The notes beneath the pieces are model-generated. The model saw only the letters and a list, made by a program, of their open reading frames with translations. It made no database searches and was not told the origin of the DNA. Made by a program: the position numbers and the translations under genes. Shown in pieces: positions 13,812-20,938 of a stretch of 25,915 bases of DNA. Position 1 is the stretch's first letter, and every line of letters begins with the position of its first letter. The stretch spans positions 1 to 25,915 of the forward strand of contig JALHIN010000025.1 in the NCBI GenBank assembly GCA_022839995.1, in the 5' to 3' direction. Origin of the DNA: 79-D21 sp022839995 (lineage in GTDB: Bacteria; Synergistota; Synergistia; Synergistales; 79-D21).

Positions 13812-15569
13812 TCATTCCCGGTGCAGCCCTGCCCTCCTGGCTTCCTTGTTCTTGTACATCCGGTCGTCCGCGAGACGGAGGGCGGTCCTGAGGCTTGCGG
13901 TATCGGTGGGGCAGACGGCCGCCCCGAAATCCAGCAGGATCCCTTCCGGGTCCTCGTTTCCCTTGAGCCGGCACTCGCTTTTCACGCGGTTCATCACTTC
14001 CTGGACCCCCTTCCGGTCGGTCCCGGGAAGCAGGAGGAGAAATTCGTCACCCCCGTAGCGGAAGGCGTGGTCACAGGCACGGAGGTTTTTCTGGATGCAT
14101 TCCGCGGTTTCCTTCAGGTACCGGTCTCCCACGAGGTGCCCGTAACGGTCGTTGATGGTCTTGAAATTCGCCAGGTCCGCCATGACGACGGAAACGGTTC
14201 CCCCGAACCGCGCAAGGCGGGCTTCCTCCAGGCTGAGGATGTCCTCCAGGGCCCGCCTGTTTCCCAAACCGGTGAGGGAATCCTGCAGCGCCTGGGTTTC
14301 GAGCTTTTCCATGGCCTCGAACAGGGCCCAGAGAACCGCCATGTGGCGGGAAAGGATCAGCATCAGGTCCTCGTCCTCCACCTCGAACGGGGTTTCCCGC
14401 TCGAGGGAAAGCATCGCGTAGAGGCGCTCGCCGAACAGGATCGGCACGTCCAGCTGGCTTCCTTCGACGCCGAAGCCCACCTTCCGGTATTCCGGGAATA
14501 CTTTCACGTCCGGGACGTTGTGAATCTTTCCCAGTCTTGCGGAAAGGGTCACGAGCCCTCCTCCGTCCCGGTTCAGCTGGCGGCTGTACCTCTTCAGCTC
14601 CGAATGGGAAAGCTTCGTCGATGCCAGGTAGCCCAGCCGAAGGGGGTTTTCCGACTCTACCGCCAGGATGCTGGCAACGGGGTATAGGAGCTTGCTCGAG
14701 AGCAGGCCCAGGACTTTCTGGCACATGTCCCGCTTGTCCCTCGACCGGGCCAGCTCCTGCACCACGTCGTGCAGGATCCGCGTCCGGGTCAGCTGCTGCG
14801 AAAGGCGGCTCGCTTCCTGCATTCGGGCAAACGCTTCCCCCAGGATCCCGGCCAAAAGTTCCGCGGTCCTCAATTCACGTCTTCCCAGGCTCCGGACCCT
14901 ACGCGACTGGATGTCCAGGACCCCGTAGGTCCGGTTTTTCCAGAGGATGGGAACGCAAAGCTGCGACCCGGCACCCTTGATGCCGGGGAAATATTCGGGA
15001 TCCTTCAGGACGTCGTCGACGAGCTGCGATTCCCGGGTGCGAAAGGCCCTCCCCTGGACGCTCCCGTCTTTCGGGACCTGGATCATCTCCGCCGGGAACC
15101 CTTCCGAGGCGGCCCGCTCGAGGAACCCCTTCCCCTCTTTTGCCAGGAAGACAGAGACGGCCTGGTACCTGAACTCGTCCCTCATGAACCGGACCGCGAG
15201 CACCGAAGCTTCTTCGAAGTTGACCGCCCCGTTGACCTTCCTGACGAATTCGAGGAAGAGAAGCTTTTCCCCGTCCAGGCGGCGCACCTTGATCCAGAGA
15301 AGCCCCGCGGCGGACCCGAGGACGATCATGTGAAGCACGGCGAGCCGGGCCGGGACCCCAATGAAGAGGACCTGCACGGGGAACATGGCAAGCAGCAGGA
15401 CGAGGAAGAGGTTCCTGGCCCGGGGGGAACCGAACAGGAACAGGAAAAACAGCACGGCAAGGTTCAGGACGCAGAACGCTCCGGCCGCAAGGGCCAGGGA
15501 CTCCGCTTCCACTGCCGCAAGGATCAGACCGGAAAGGGGGGTGAAACCAAGGATCCAGTCCAACGACAC
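13812..15569 (-). CDS. Membrane-anchored GAF-GAF-GGDEF diguanylate cyclase
   Basis: A 585-residue signalling enzyme predicted to make cyclic di-GMP. Residues 10-95 or so hold about three hydrophobic segments ('LALAAGAFCVLNLAVLFFLF', 'LFLVLLLAMFPVQVLFIGV', 'LAVLHMIVLGSAAGLLWI'). Two GAF-like sensory domains follow (about 105-265 and 275-420; 'GSQLCVPILWKNRTYGVLDI' and 'GSQLDVPILFGERLYAMLSL'). The catalytic domain begins at 'DSLTGLGNRRAL'. The active-site GGDEF is intact near residue 505, and an RxxD product-inhibition site (Arg-Ala-Cys-Asp) sits five residues before it. The metal/base loop reads 'DLANFKTIND' rather than the common DIDxFKxxND. The start is GTG with AAAGGGGCGG upstream. It diverges from the photolyase-like gene. 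Enzymatic activity is likely; the input signal is unknown. Confidence 0.9.
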   Translation of the reverse strand: MSLDWILGFTPLSGLILAAVEAESLALAAGAFCVLNLAVLFFLFLFGSPRARNLFLVLLLAMFPVQVLFIGVPARLAVLHMIVLGSAAGLLWIKVRRLDGEKLLFLEFVRKVNGAVNFEEASVLAVRFMRDEFRYQAVSVFLAKEGKGFLERAASEGFPAEMIQVPKDGSVQGRAFRTRESQLVDDVLKDPEYFPGIKGAGSQLCVPILWKNRTYGVLDIQSRRVRSLGRRELRTAELLAGILGEAFARMQEASRLSQQLTRTRILHDVVQELARSRDKRDMCQKVLGLLSSKLLYPVASILAVESENPLRLGYLASTKLSHSELKRYSRQLNRDGGGLVTLSARLGKIHNVPDVKVFPEYRKVGFGVEGSQLDVPILFGERLYAMLSLERETPFEVEDEDLMLILSRHMAVLWALFEAMEKLETQALQDSLTGLGNRRALEDILSLEEARLARFGGTVSVVMADLANFKTINDRYGHLVGDRYLKETAECIQKNLRACDHAFRYGGDEFLLLLPGTDRKGVQEVMNRVKSECRLKGNEDPEGILLDFGAAVCPTDTASLRTALRLADDRMYKNKEARRAGLHRE

Positions 15570-15616
15570 GGAAAACCGCCCCTTTATGATTTTGCAGATT
15601 GATTTATTATCATATC

Positions 15617-17038
15617 ATGGCCAGCACTACGGCAAACAGGGAAGGCGCGCTTGTCTACCCGGACCAACTCTTCGATCCCCATCCTGCGATGGCGTTCGAC
15701 AGGCCCGTCTTTTTCCTGGAAGAGGCGGGCCAAACTCCCGCGGTCCTTTACCGGAAGACCTGCGGAAAAGAATGGCTTGCCCGGATGAACCGCCGCGGGT
15801 ACACCGTCGACCGCATTTCCCAGGGCTTGGAAGGGCCCGGCCGGGCTCTCCGGGAATCTCTTTCCGCCCGCGGGGTGGGGGTCCTCCACGCGGCAGATCC
15901 CGTCAACCTGGCAGCGGAAAGCCGGCTTCGAACCTTCTGCAGGGAAAACGGCCTTACCCTGGTGCTCCACGAGACCCCCGCCTTCCTGCTGTCCCGCGGC
16001 TGGCTGGACGACTTTTTCGAAGAGAAACCGCGTTTCCGCATGGCGGACTTTTACCGCGCCGTCCGCAGGGAAACCGGCCTGCTGCTCGACGCGAGGGGCC
16101 GGCCCCTGGGCGGCAAGTGGAGTTTCGACCCCCAAAACCGACGGCGGCTCCCGAAAGGGATCCCGGTTCCCCGGGCCTGGGGAGAAGCGGAACCGGGCGG
16201 TCCGCTTCGCTTCCCGAAAACCCGGGAGGAAGCGGAGAACGCCCTGGAGGATTTCCTGGAAAACCGGCTGGACCGCTTCGGCGACTACGAAGACGCCATG
16301 GCCGCTACCGAACCGGTGCTCTTCCACTCCGCCCTGAGCCCTACCCTGAACGTCGGGCTTTTGACCCCCCCCGAGGTGCTCCAGTCCGTCCTGAACCGGC
16401 ACCGGGAAAGGCCCGTCCCCGTGAATTCGCTGGAGGGCTTCGTCCGGCAGGTTGCCGGCTGGAGGGAGTTCATGAGGGCCATGTACCGCAGGATCGGGCC
16501 GCGGCAGCTTGGCAGCAACGCCCTATCCCATTTCGCCCGGCTGCCGTCAGGTTTTGCCGAAGGTCGAACCGGCCTGCCTCCGGTGGACACCGTCGTGGCC
16601 CGGGTCAACCTGCACGGGTACGCTCACCATATCGAGCGCCTGATGGTCCTGGGGAACTTCCTCCTGCTCTGCGAAACCGACCCGAAAGGCGTGACCGCCT
16701 GGTTCATGACCCGGTTCGCCGACGCGACGGAATGGGCCATGGTGCCCAACGTCTTCGGAATGAGCCAGTTTGCCGACGGAGGGCTGATGACGACGAAGCC
16801 TTACTGCAGCGGGTCGGCCTACCTGCTCCGCATGGGAAACTTCCAGGGGGGACCCTGGTGCGCCGACTGGGACGCCCTGTTCTGGCGCTTCGTGAGCCGG
16901 CACAGGGAACTGTTTTCCCGAAACCCCCGCACGCTTTTCATGGCCCGGCGGCTGGACAGGATGCCGGAGGCCATGCGGGGCGAATTGATGTCCCGGGCAG
17001 AGGCCCTCCTTCGAAAATTTCATGATTTGTCGCAATAA
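15617..17038 (+). CDS. Cryptochrome/photolyase-like protein (PhrB/FeS-BCP relative)
   Basis: A 473-residue relative of the bacterial PhrB group (prokaryotic (6-4) photolyases and cryptochromes). The N-terminal Rossmann-like domain starts 'ALVYPDQLFDPHPAM', and the C-terminal helical FAD domain carries 'HGYAHHIERLMVLGNFLLL' (around residue 335) and 'PNVFGMSQFADGGLMTTKPY'. PhrB proteins normally hold a 4Fe-4S cluster through four Cys, including a CxxC in the loop after 'KPY..SGSAYLLRMG'. Here that loop is short ('GNFQGGPWCADWDALFW') and keeps only one of those Cys, so the cluster is probably absent. The ATG at 15617 is preferred to the TTG at 15599; neither has a good ribosome site. It diverges from the diguanylate cyclase gene. 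DNA repair or photoreception are both possible. Confidence 0.83.
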   Translation: MASTTANREGALVYPDQLFDPHPAMAFDRPVFFLEEAGQTPAVLYRKTCGKEWLARMNRRGYTVDRISQGLEGPGRALRESLSARGVGVLHAADPVNLAAESRLRTFCRENGLTLVLHETPAFLLSRGWLDDFFEEKPRFRMADFYRAVRRETGLLLDARGRPLGGKWSFDPQNRRRLPKGIPVPRAWGEAEPGGPLRFPKTREEAENALEDFLENRLDRFGDYEDAMAATEPVLFHSALSPTLNVGLLTPPEVLQSVLNRHRERPVPVNSLEGFVRQVAGWREFMRAMYRRIGPRQLGSNALSHFARLPSGFAEGRTGLPPVDTVVARVNLHGYAHHIERLMVLGNFLLLCETDPKGVTAWFMTRFADATEWAMVPNVFGMSQFADGGLMTTKPYCSGSAYLLRMGNFQGGPWCADWDALFWRFVSRHRELFSRNPRTLFMARRLDRMPEAMRGELMSRAEALLRKFHDLSQ

Positions 17039-17085
17039 AGGCGTCAATAAAGACTTGGCAGACACCCCTCGGGCCGAGAGCCAAA

Positions 17086-17100
17086 TGGTATAATGCATTA
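17086..17100 (+). promoter_or_regulatory. Extended -10 promoter with overlapping palindrome
   Basis: TGG-TATAAT (17086-17094) is a perfect extended -10 element; no convincing -35 lies at the normal distance. The perfect palindrome TAATGCATTA (17091-17100) overlaps it and could bind a regulator. The first gene begins at 17155, with a strong SD (AAAGGAGGGAG). Confidence 0.6.
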
Positions 17101-17154
17101 TGCAAATATGTCTCCTATTTCACGTTTTCCGACCAACACCAAAGGAGGGAGACC

Positions 17155-17661
17155 ATGAATCCCGAGGCCGTTCCGACGGCCGAAGCGCCTGAAAGTCTGG
17201 CCTTTGACCTGCAAGACCTGTTCAAGGCAACCCCGCGGCATCCCCGTTTCCTCCTGCCCCTCCTCCAGGACATCCAGTCCCGGTACCGGTACCTGCCCCG
17301 AGCTTCCCTGAAACTAGTCGCCGATCACCTCCAGATCCCAGAAAGCCGCGTCTACGCGGTGGCGACGTTCTACAAGGCGCTCAGCCTCACCCCGAAGGGG
17401 GAAAAGACCGTGAAGGTCTGCCTTGGAACAGCCTGCCACCTTCGGGGTGCGGCGAGCGTCCTGGATGCCCTGTCCCGCAGCCTGGGCATCCCGCCGGGAG
17501 GAACGACGGCGGACCTTCGTTTTACCCTGGAAACGGTGAACTGCCTGGGCGCATGTGCTCTGGCGCCCGTGGTCACCGTGAACGAACGGGTGTACGGGCA
17601 GATGACCCCCGGCCGCGTAGCCGAACTGATCCGGGAGGAGAGCCACCATGAAGCTGACTAG
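17155..17661 (+). CDS. NuoE/HndA-like [2Fe-2S] thioredoxin-fold subunit
   Basis: A 168-residue subunit of the NuoE family (24-kDa complex I subunit; HndA/HydC of NAD(P)-linked hydrogenases). It has an N-terminal helical bundle ('HPRFLLPLLQDIQSRYRYLP') and a thioredoxin-like domain. The four [2Fe-2S] ligands are C89 and C94 ('VCLGTACHLRG') plus C130 and C134 ('NCLGACALAP'). The length is typical. It is the first gene of the six-gene unit; its 3' end overlaps the NuoF-like gene by 14 bases. In relatives it passes electrons between the flavin subunit and other clusters. It is cytoplasmic; no membrane complex I genes are present here. Confidence 0.93.
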   Translation: MNPEAVPTAEAPESLAFDLQDLFKATPRHPRFLLPLLQDIQSRYRYLPRASLKLVADHLQIPESRVYAVATFYKALSLTPKGEKTVKVCLGTACHLRGAASVLDALSRSLGIPPGGTTADLRFTLETVNCLGACALAPVVTVNERVYGQMTPGRVAELIREESHHEAD

Positions 17662-19525
17662 CACGAAAGCCCTGGAAGAATGGCAAGCGGGGCTTGCGGA
17701 ACGGGAACGGGGCCGGTCCAGCGCCAGGCGGGTTCGCGTCTGCGCCGGAACCGGGTGCCTGGCAAACGGCAGCGCCCGGGTCAAAGCGGCCTTCGAAGCC
17801 GAGGCTTCCGCGAGGGGCCTGGCCGTCCCGCTGGAGTTCGCCGCCGAAAGCACCGGCTGCCACGGCTTCTGCGAAAGGGGCCCCCTGGTCGTCATCCAGC
17901 CCGGGGAGATCTTCTACGAAAGGGTGAAGCCGGAGGACGTCCCGGAAATCTTCGAGAAAACGGTCCTCCGGGGAGAGATCGTTTCCCGCCTTCAGTACCG
18001 GGACCCCAACACCAGGCAGCCCGCCCGGACCTCCGGCGAAATCCCCTTTTACGCGCGACAGCATCGCCTCGTGCTGGGCCGCTGCGGGGAAGTGGATCCC
18101 TTCGAGATCGAATCCGCGGTGAGCCGCGGGGCCTACCGCGGACTGGCGCGTGCACTTTCCCTGGAGCCCGAAACCATCGTTTCCATGATCAAGGAGTCCG
18201 GGCTTAGGGGAAGGGGCGGAGGCGGGTTCCCGACCGGCGTGAAATGGGAATCCGCCCGCAAGGCCCCCGGGAAGCACCGTTTCGTCCTGGCCAACGGCGA
18301 TGAAGGAGATCCCGGGGCTTTCATGGACCGGTCCCTGATGGAGGGCGACCCCCACAGCGTGCTGGAGGGGATGATCATCGGCGCCTACGCGGTCGGGTCC
18401 CGGAAAGGGTTCATCTACGTCCGGGCCGAATACCCCCTGGCCGTCAAGGCGCTCCAGCAGGCGATCGTCCAGGCAAAGGAACGGGGCCTGCTGGGACGGA
18501 ACATCCTGGGAACCGGCTTCGATTTCGACCTGGAGGTCTGCCGGGGAGGCGGAGCCTTCGTCTGCGGGGAATCCTCCGCGTTAATGGCCTCGATTGAGGG
18601 GCGCGCCGGAGAACCCCGGGTGAAATACATCCGCTCCACGGAGCGGGGCCTCTGGAATTGCCCAACCGTCCTGAACAACGTGGAAACTTGGGCCAACGTC
18701 CCCCATATCGTCCTGAACGGCCCCGCATGGTTCCGTTCCATAGGGACCGAAAAGAGTCCCGGGACAAAGATTTTTTCCCTTGTCGGGAAGGTCAAAAACT
18801 CCGGTCTCGTCGAAATCCCCATGGGAACCACCTTGAGGACGATGATCGAAGATATCGGGGGAGGCGTTCTGAAAAACCGCGCCTTCAAGGCCGTCCAGAC
18901 CGGCGGACCTTCCGGGGGCTGCCTGCCCGCAGACGCCCTCGACCTGCCGGTGGACTTCGACGCCCTGACCGCCTCCGGCTCCATGATGGGTTCCGGCGGC
19001 ATGATCGTCATGGACGAAAGGACCTGCATGGTGGACGTGGCCCGCTATTTCGTGGACTTCCTCGCCGAGGAGTCCTGCGGCAAATGCACCCCGTGCCGGG
19101 AAGGACTGAAGGCACTCCAGCGGATCCTGCACAGGCTTTGCTCGGGCATGGGGGAACCCGGAGACGGGGAACGGCTCCGGGAGATTGGAAGGACCCTGGC
19201 GGACACTGCCCTTTGCGGGCTGGGGCAGACCGCTCCCAACCCCGTGCTCTCGGTCCTCCGGTATTTCCCCCAGGAAATCGCCGAACACGAAGGGGAACAT
19301 TTCTGCAGGGCCGGCGTCTGCAGGGGAATGTACTGGCCCAGGATCGACCCGGAGAAATGCGTCGGGTGCGGGGCCTGCCGGAAGGCCTGCGCCGCGGGGG
19401 CAATCCGGGGAACCAGCCGCACCCCCCACTCGGTCGACAGGGCCCTTTGCGTCACCTGCGGGGCCTGTCTCGAAGCCTGCCCGTTTTCGGCCATCACAGC
19501 CGTACGAAGGGAGGACCCGGAATGA
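17648..19525 (+). CDS. NuoF/HndC-like NADH-binding FMN flavoprotein with ferredoxin domain
   Basis: A 625-residue diaphorase subunit. An N-terminal thioredoxin-like [2Fe-2S] domain has C32, C37, C71 and C75. The Nqo1 FMN/NADH domain contains 'GLRGRGGGGFPTGVKW' (185-200) and 'NGDEGDPGAFMDR' (217-229). An SLBB domain follows near 370-425. The N3-type 4Fe-4S site is C477, C480, C483 ('ESCGKCTPCREG') with C523. The C-terminus adds two ferredoxin-type 4Fe-4S motifs (C571/574/577/581 and C601/604/607/611). This layout is the one found in NAD(P)-reducing hydrogenases and electron-bifurcating enzymes, not in respiratory complex I. It should oxidise or reduce NAD(H) at FMN. It overlaps the next gene by four bases (ATGA). 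Confidence 0.95.
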   Translation: MKLTSTKALEEWQAGLAERERGRSSARRVRVCAGTGCLANGSARVKAAFEAEASARGLAVPLEFAAESTGCHGFCERGPLVVIQPGEIFYERVKPEDVPEIFEKTVLRGEIVSRLQYRDPNTRQPARTSGEIPFYARQHRLVLGRCGEVDPFEIESAVSRGAYRGLARALSLEPETIVSMIKESGLRGRGGGGFPTGVKWESARKAPGKHRFVLANGDEGDPGAFMDRSLMEGDPHSVLEGMIIGAYAVGSRKGFIYVRAEYPLAVKALQQAIVQAKERGLLGRNILGTGFDFDLEVCRGGGAFVCGESSALMASIEGRAGEPRVKYIRSTERGLWNCPTVLNNVETWANVPHIVLNGPAWFRSIGTEKSPGTKIFSLVGKVKNSGLVEIPMGTTLRTMIEDIGGGVLKNRAFKAVQTGGPSGGCLPADALDLPVDFDALTASGSMMGSGGMIVMDERTCMVDVARYFVDFLAEESCGKCTPCREGLKALQRILHRLCSGMGEPGDGERLREIGRTLADTALCGLGQTAPNPVLSVLRYFPQEIAEHEGEHFCRAGVCRGMYWPRIDPEKCVGCGACRKACAAGAIRGTSRTPHSVDRALCVTCGACLEACPFSAITAVRREDPE

Positions 19526-20262
19526 TCGAGATCACGATCGACGGGAAACGGCTTTCCGTCGAACCCGGGACCACCGTCCTGGAAGCCGCCCGTTCTGCCG
19601 GGATCTTAATCCCAACCCTGTGCGCCCACGATGGGCTGCAGCCCGAGGGCAACTGCCGCCTCTGCTCGGTTGAAGTGACGGAGAGGGGCAGGACGAAGCT
19701 GGTGATGTCCTGCATGTACCCCGTTACGAAAGAAGGGCTCGAAGTCCAAACCGACACCAAACGCGTTCGGGACGCCAGGCGGTTCGTCCTGCAGCTGCTC
19801 GCAGACCGGAATCCGAATGCCCCAGCCCTCCAGCCGCTCTTCGCAGAGTACGGGGTCAACCCGAAGGTCCCGGAAGGAGTCGAGCCCGAGTTGTGCATCC
19901 GCTGCGGGCGCTGCGTCCGTGCTTGCGCGACGAACGGGACCAGCGCCCTTTCCTTCGCCGGACGAGGGTGGGAGCGGGAGGTGACGACCCCCTTTCACGA
20001 GGCTTCCGCCGACTGCGTCGGCTGCCTGTCGTGCGCGGAGGTCTGCCCGACAGGCCGAATCACCTGGGAGGAAAAGGACGGGAAACGCTCCATCTGGGGA
20101 CGGACGTTCGACCTGGTGGAGTGCGAACGCTGCCATGACCGGTATGCCACACCCGAACAGCTGCGCCTGGCCGGAACCGATCCCGAGACGGCCCGGCTCT
20201 GCCCGAGATGCCGCAAGGCAGCCCAGCAGGAGCGGGTGAGGCTATCAAACCGGGGGATCTGA
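19522..20262 (+). CDS. Short NuoG-like iron-sulfur subunit with C-terminal CxxC pair
   Basis: A 246-residue electron-transfer protein resembling the N-terminal part of NuoG or of HydA/HndD. A plant-type [2Fe-2S] domain has C34, C45, C48 and C64. The following segment lacks the His-Cys3 ligands that normally bind the next 4Fe-4S cluster ('LLADRNPNAPALQPLF' replaces the usual His-x3-Cys-x2-Cys region). Two 4Fe-4S sites follow: C125/128/131/135 and C165/168/171/175. The tail carries two further CxxC pairs (C201-C204 and C227-C230) that look like a zinc-ribbon or rubredoxin-like knuckle. No hydrogenase H-cluster domain or molybdopterin domain is attached. The ATG overlaps the NuoF-like stop. Likely partner that links the flavoprotein to the ferredoxin/AOR pair. 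Confidence 0.88.
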   Translation: MIEITIDGKRLSVEPGTTVLEAARSAGILIPTLCAHDGLQPEGNCRLCSVEVTERGRTKLVMSCMYPVTKEGLEVQTDTKRVRDARRFVLQLLADRNPNAPALQPLFAEYGVNPKVPEGVEPELCIRCGRCVRACATNGTSALSFAGRGWEREVTTPFHEASADCVGCLSCAEVCPTGRITWEEKDGKRSIWGRTFDLVECERCHDRYATPEQLRLAGTDPETARLCPRCRKAAQQERVRLSNRGI

Positions 20263-20461
20263 TCCAGGAAGGCCCCTTCGGCCCGGCCGGTCCCAGGCAG
20301 ACGGACCCTGCACCGGGCGACCGGAGCGATCCGGCCGCCTGTCGGTGTTGCGTGCGTGACAGTCCAGGCCCGGAGGGCGGGGGAGGGATCTGAAGGACGA
20401 AAGGCAAGACAGCCCCGGAAAGCTCGAAAAAACCAAATACCCAAAGGGGGGAGCGCTGATC
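20263..20461 (+). promoter_or_regulatory. Structured intercistronic leader before ferredoxin-aor genes
   Basis: This 199-base gap in an otherwise tightly packed operon contains a long helix. CACCG (20311-20315) pairs with CGGTG (20343-20347), GGCG (20316-20319) with CGCC (20336-20339), and CCGGA with TCCGG (20321-20325 / 20330-20334) around a GCGA (GNRA) tetraloop. A second small hairpin, GGCC-ccttc-GGCC, lies at 20271-20283. An SD-like AAGGGGGGAG lies just before the ATG at 20462. Position ahead of a pyranopterin enzyme raises the idea of a Moco/Tuco-type riboswitch, but I could not align it to that consensus with confidence. Confidence 0.5.
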
Positions 20462-20938
20462 ATGGAAAAGGTGTTGCTCATCTCACCCGAGAAGTGCATC
20501 GGGTGCGGGAGCTGCGAGATGGCCTGCTCGATCGAGAAGGAGGGGGAGTTTCGACCCGCGGTTTCGCGGATCTCGGTTCACCGCTTCGAGGGCGGACAGA
20601 ACGTCCCCATGGCCTGCTTGCAGTGCGAAGATGCTGCGTGCATGGCTGCCTGCAAGACGGGGGCCCTGAGCCGCAACGAGGACGGCGTCGTGGTCGTGGA
20701 GAAAGCCAAGTGCATCGGATGCCGCATGTGCGTGATGGCCTGCCCGTTCGGCAACATCAGCTACAGCCGCGTCACGAAGGCCGCGTTCAAGTGCGACCAG
20801 TGCGGGGGCGACCCGGAGTGCGTCAAGTGGTGCCCGACCCGGGCCATTGAATTTCTGCCCGCGGACACCGTCAACCTGCAGCGCAAGCGTGCGTTCTCGG
20901 CCACCATGGCCAAGGCGCTCGAGGAGGTGAAGGGGTGA
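20462..20938 (+). CDS. Four-cluster 4Fe-4S ferredoxin (HycB/AOR-associated type)
   Basis: A 158-residue electron-transfer protein of the HycB/DmsB-like group. It has sixteen Cys in four groups: C12/15/18/22, C52/55/60/64, C84/87/90/94 and C111/114/120/124, so four 4Fe-4S clusters are predicted. Typical phrases are 'KCIGCGSCEMACSIEKEG', 'CLQCEDAACMAACKTGAL' and 'CIGCRMCVMACPFGNIS'. There is no signal peptide, so it is cytoplasmic. Its stop overlaps the aldehyde oxidoreductase start (TGATG), implying coupled translation and a stable partnership, like the small subunits next to AOR or BamB-type tungsten enzymes. It should carry electrons from the tungstopterin subunit towards the NuoEFG-like module. 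Confidence 0.93.
   Translation: MEKVLLISPEKCIGCGSCEMACSIEKEGEFRPAVSRISVHRFEGGQNVPMACLQCEDAACMAACKTGALSRNEDGVVVVEKAKCIGCRMCVMACPFGNISYSRVTKAAFKCDQCGGDPECVKWCPTRAIEFLPADTVNLQRKRAFSATMAKALEEVKG

Noticed and set aside
17055..17094. TTGGCA (17055-17060) as -35 for TATAAT (17089-17094)
   Set aside because: The spacer would be 28 bases, far outside the functional range; the extended -10 reading is better.
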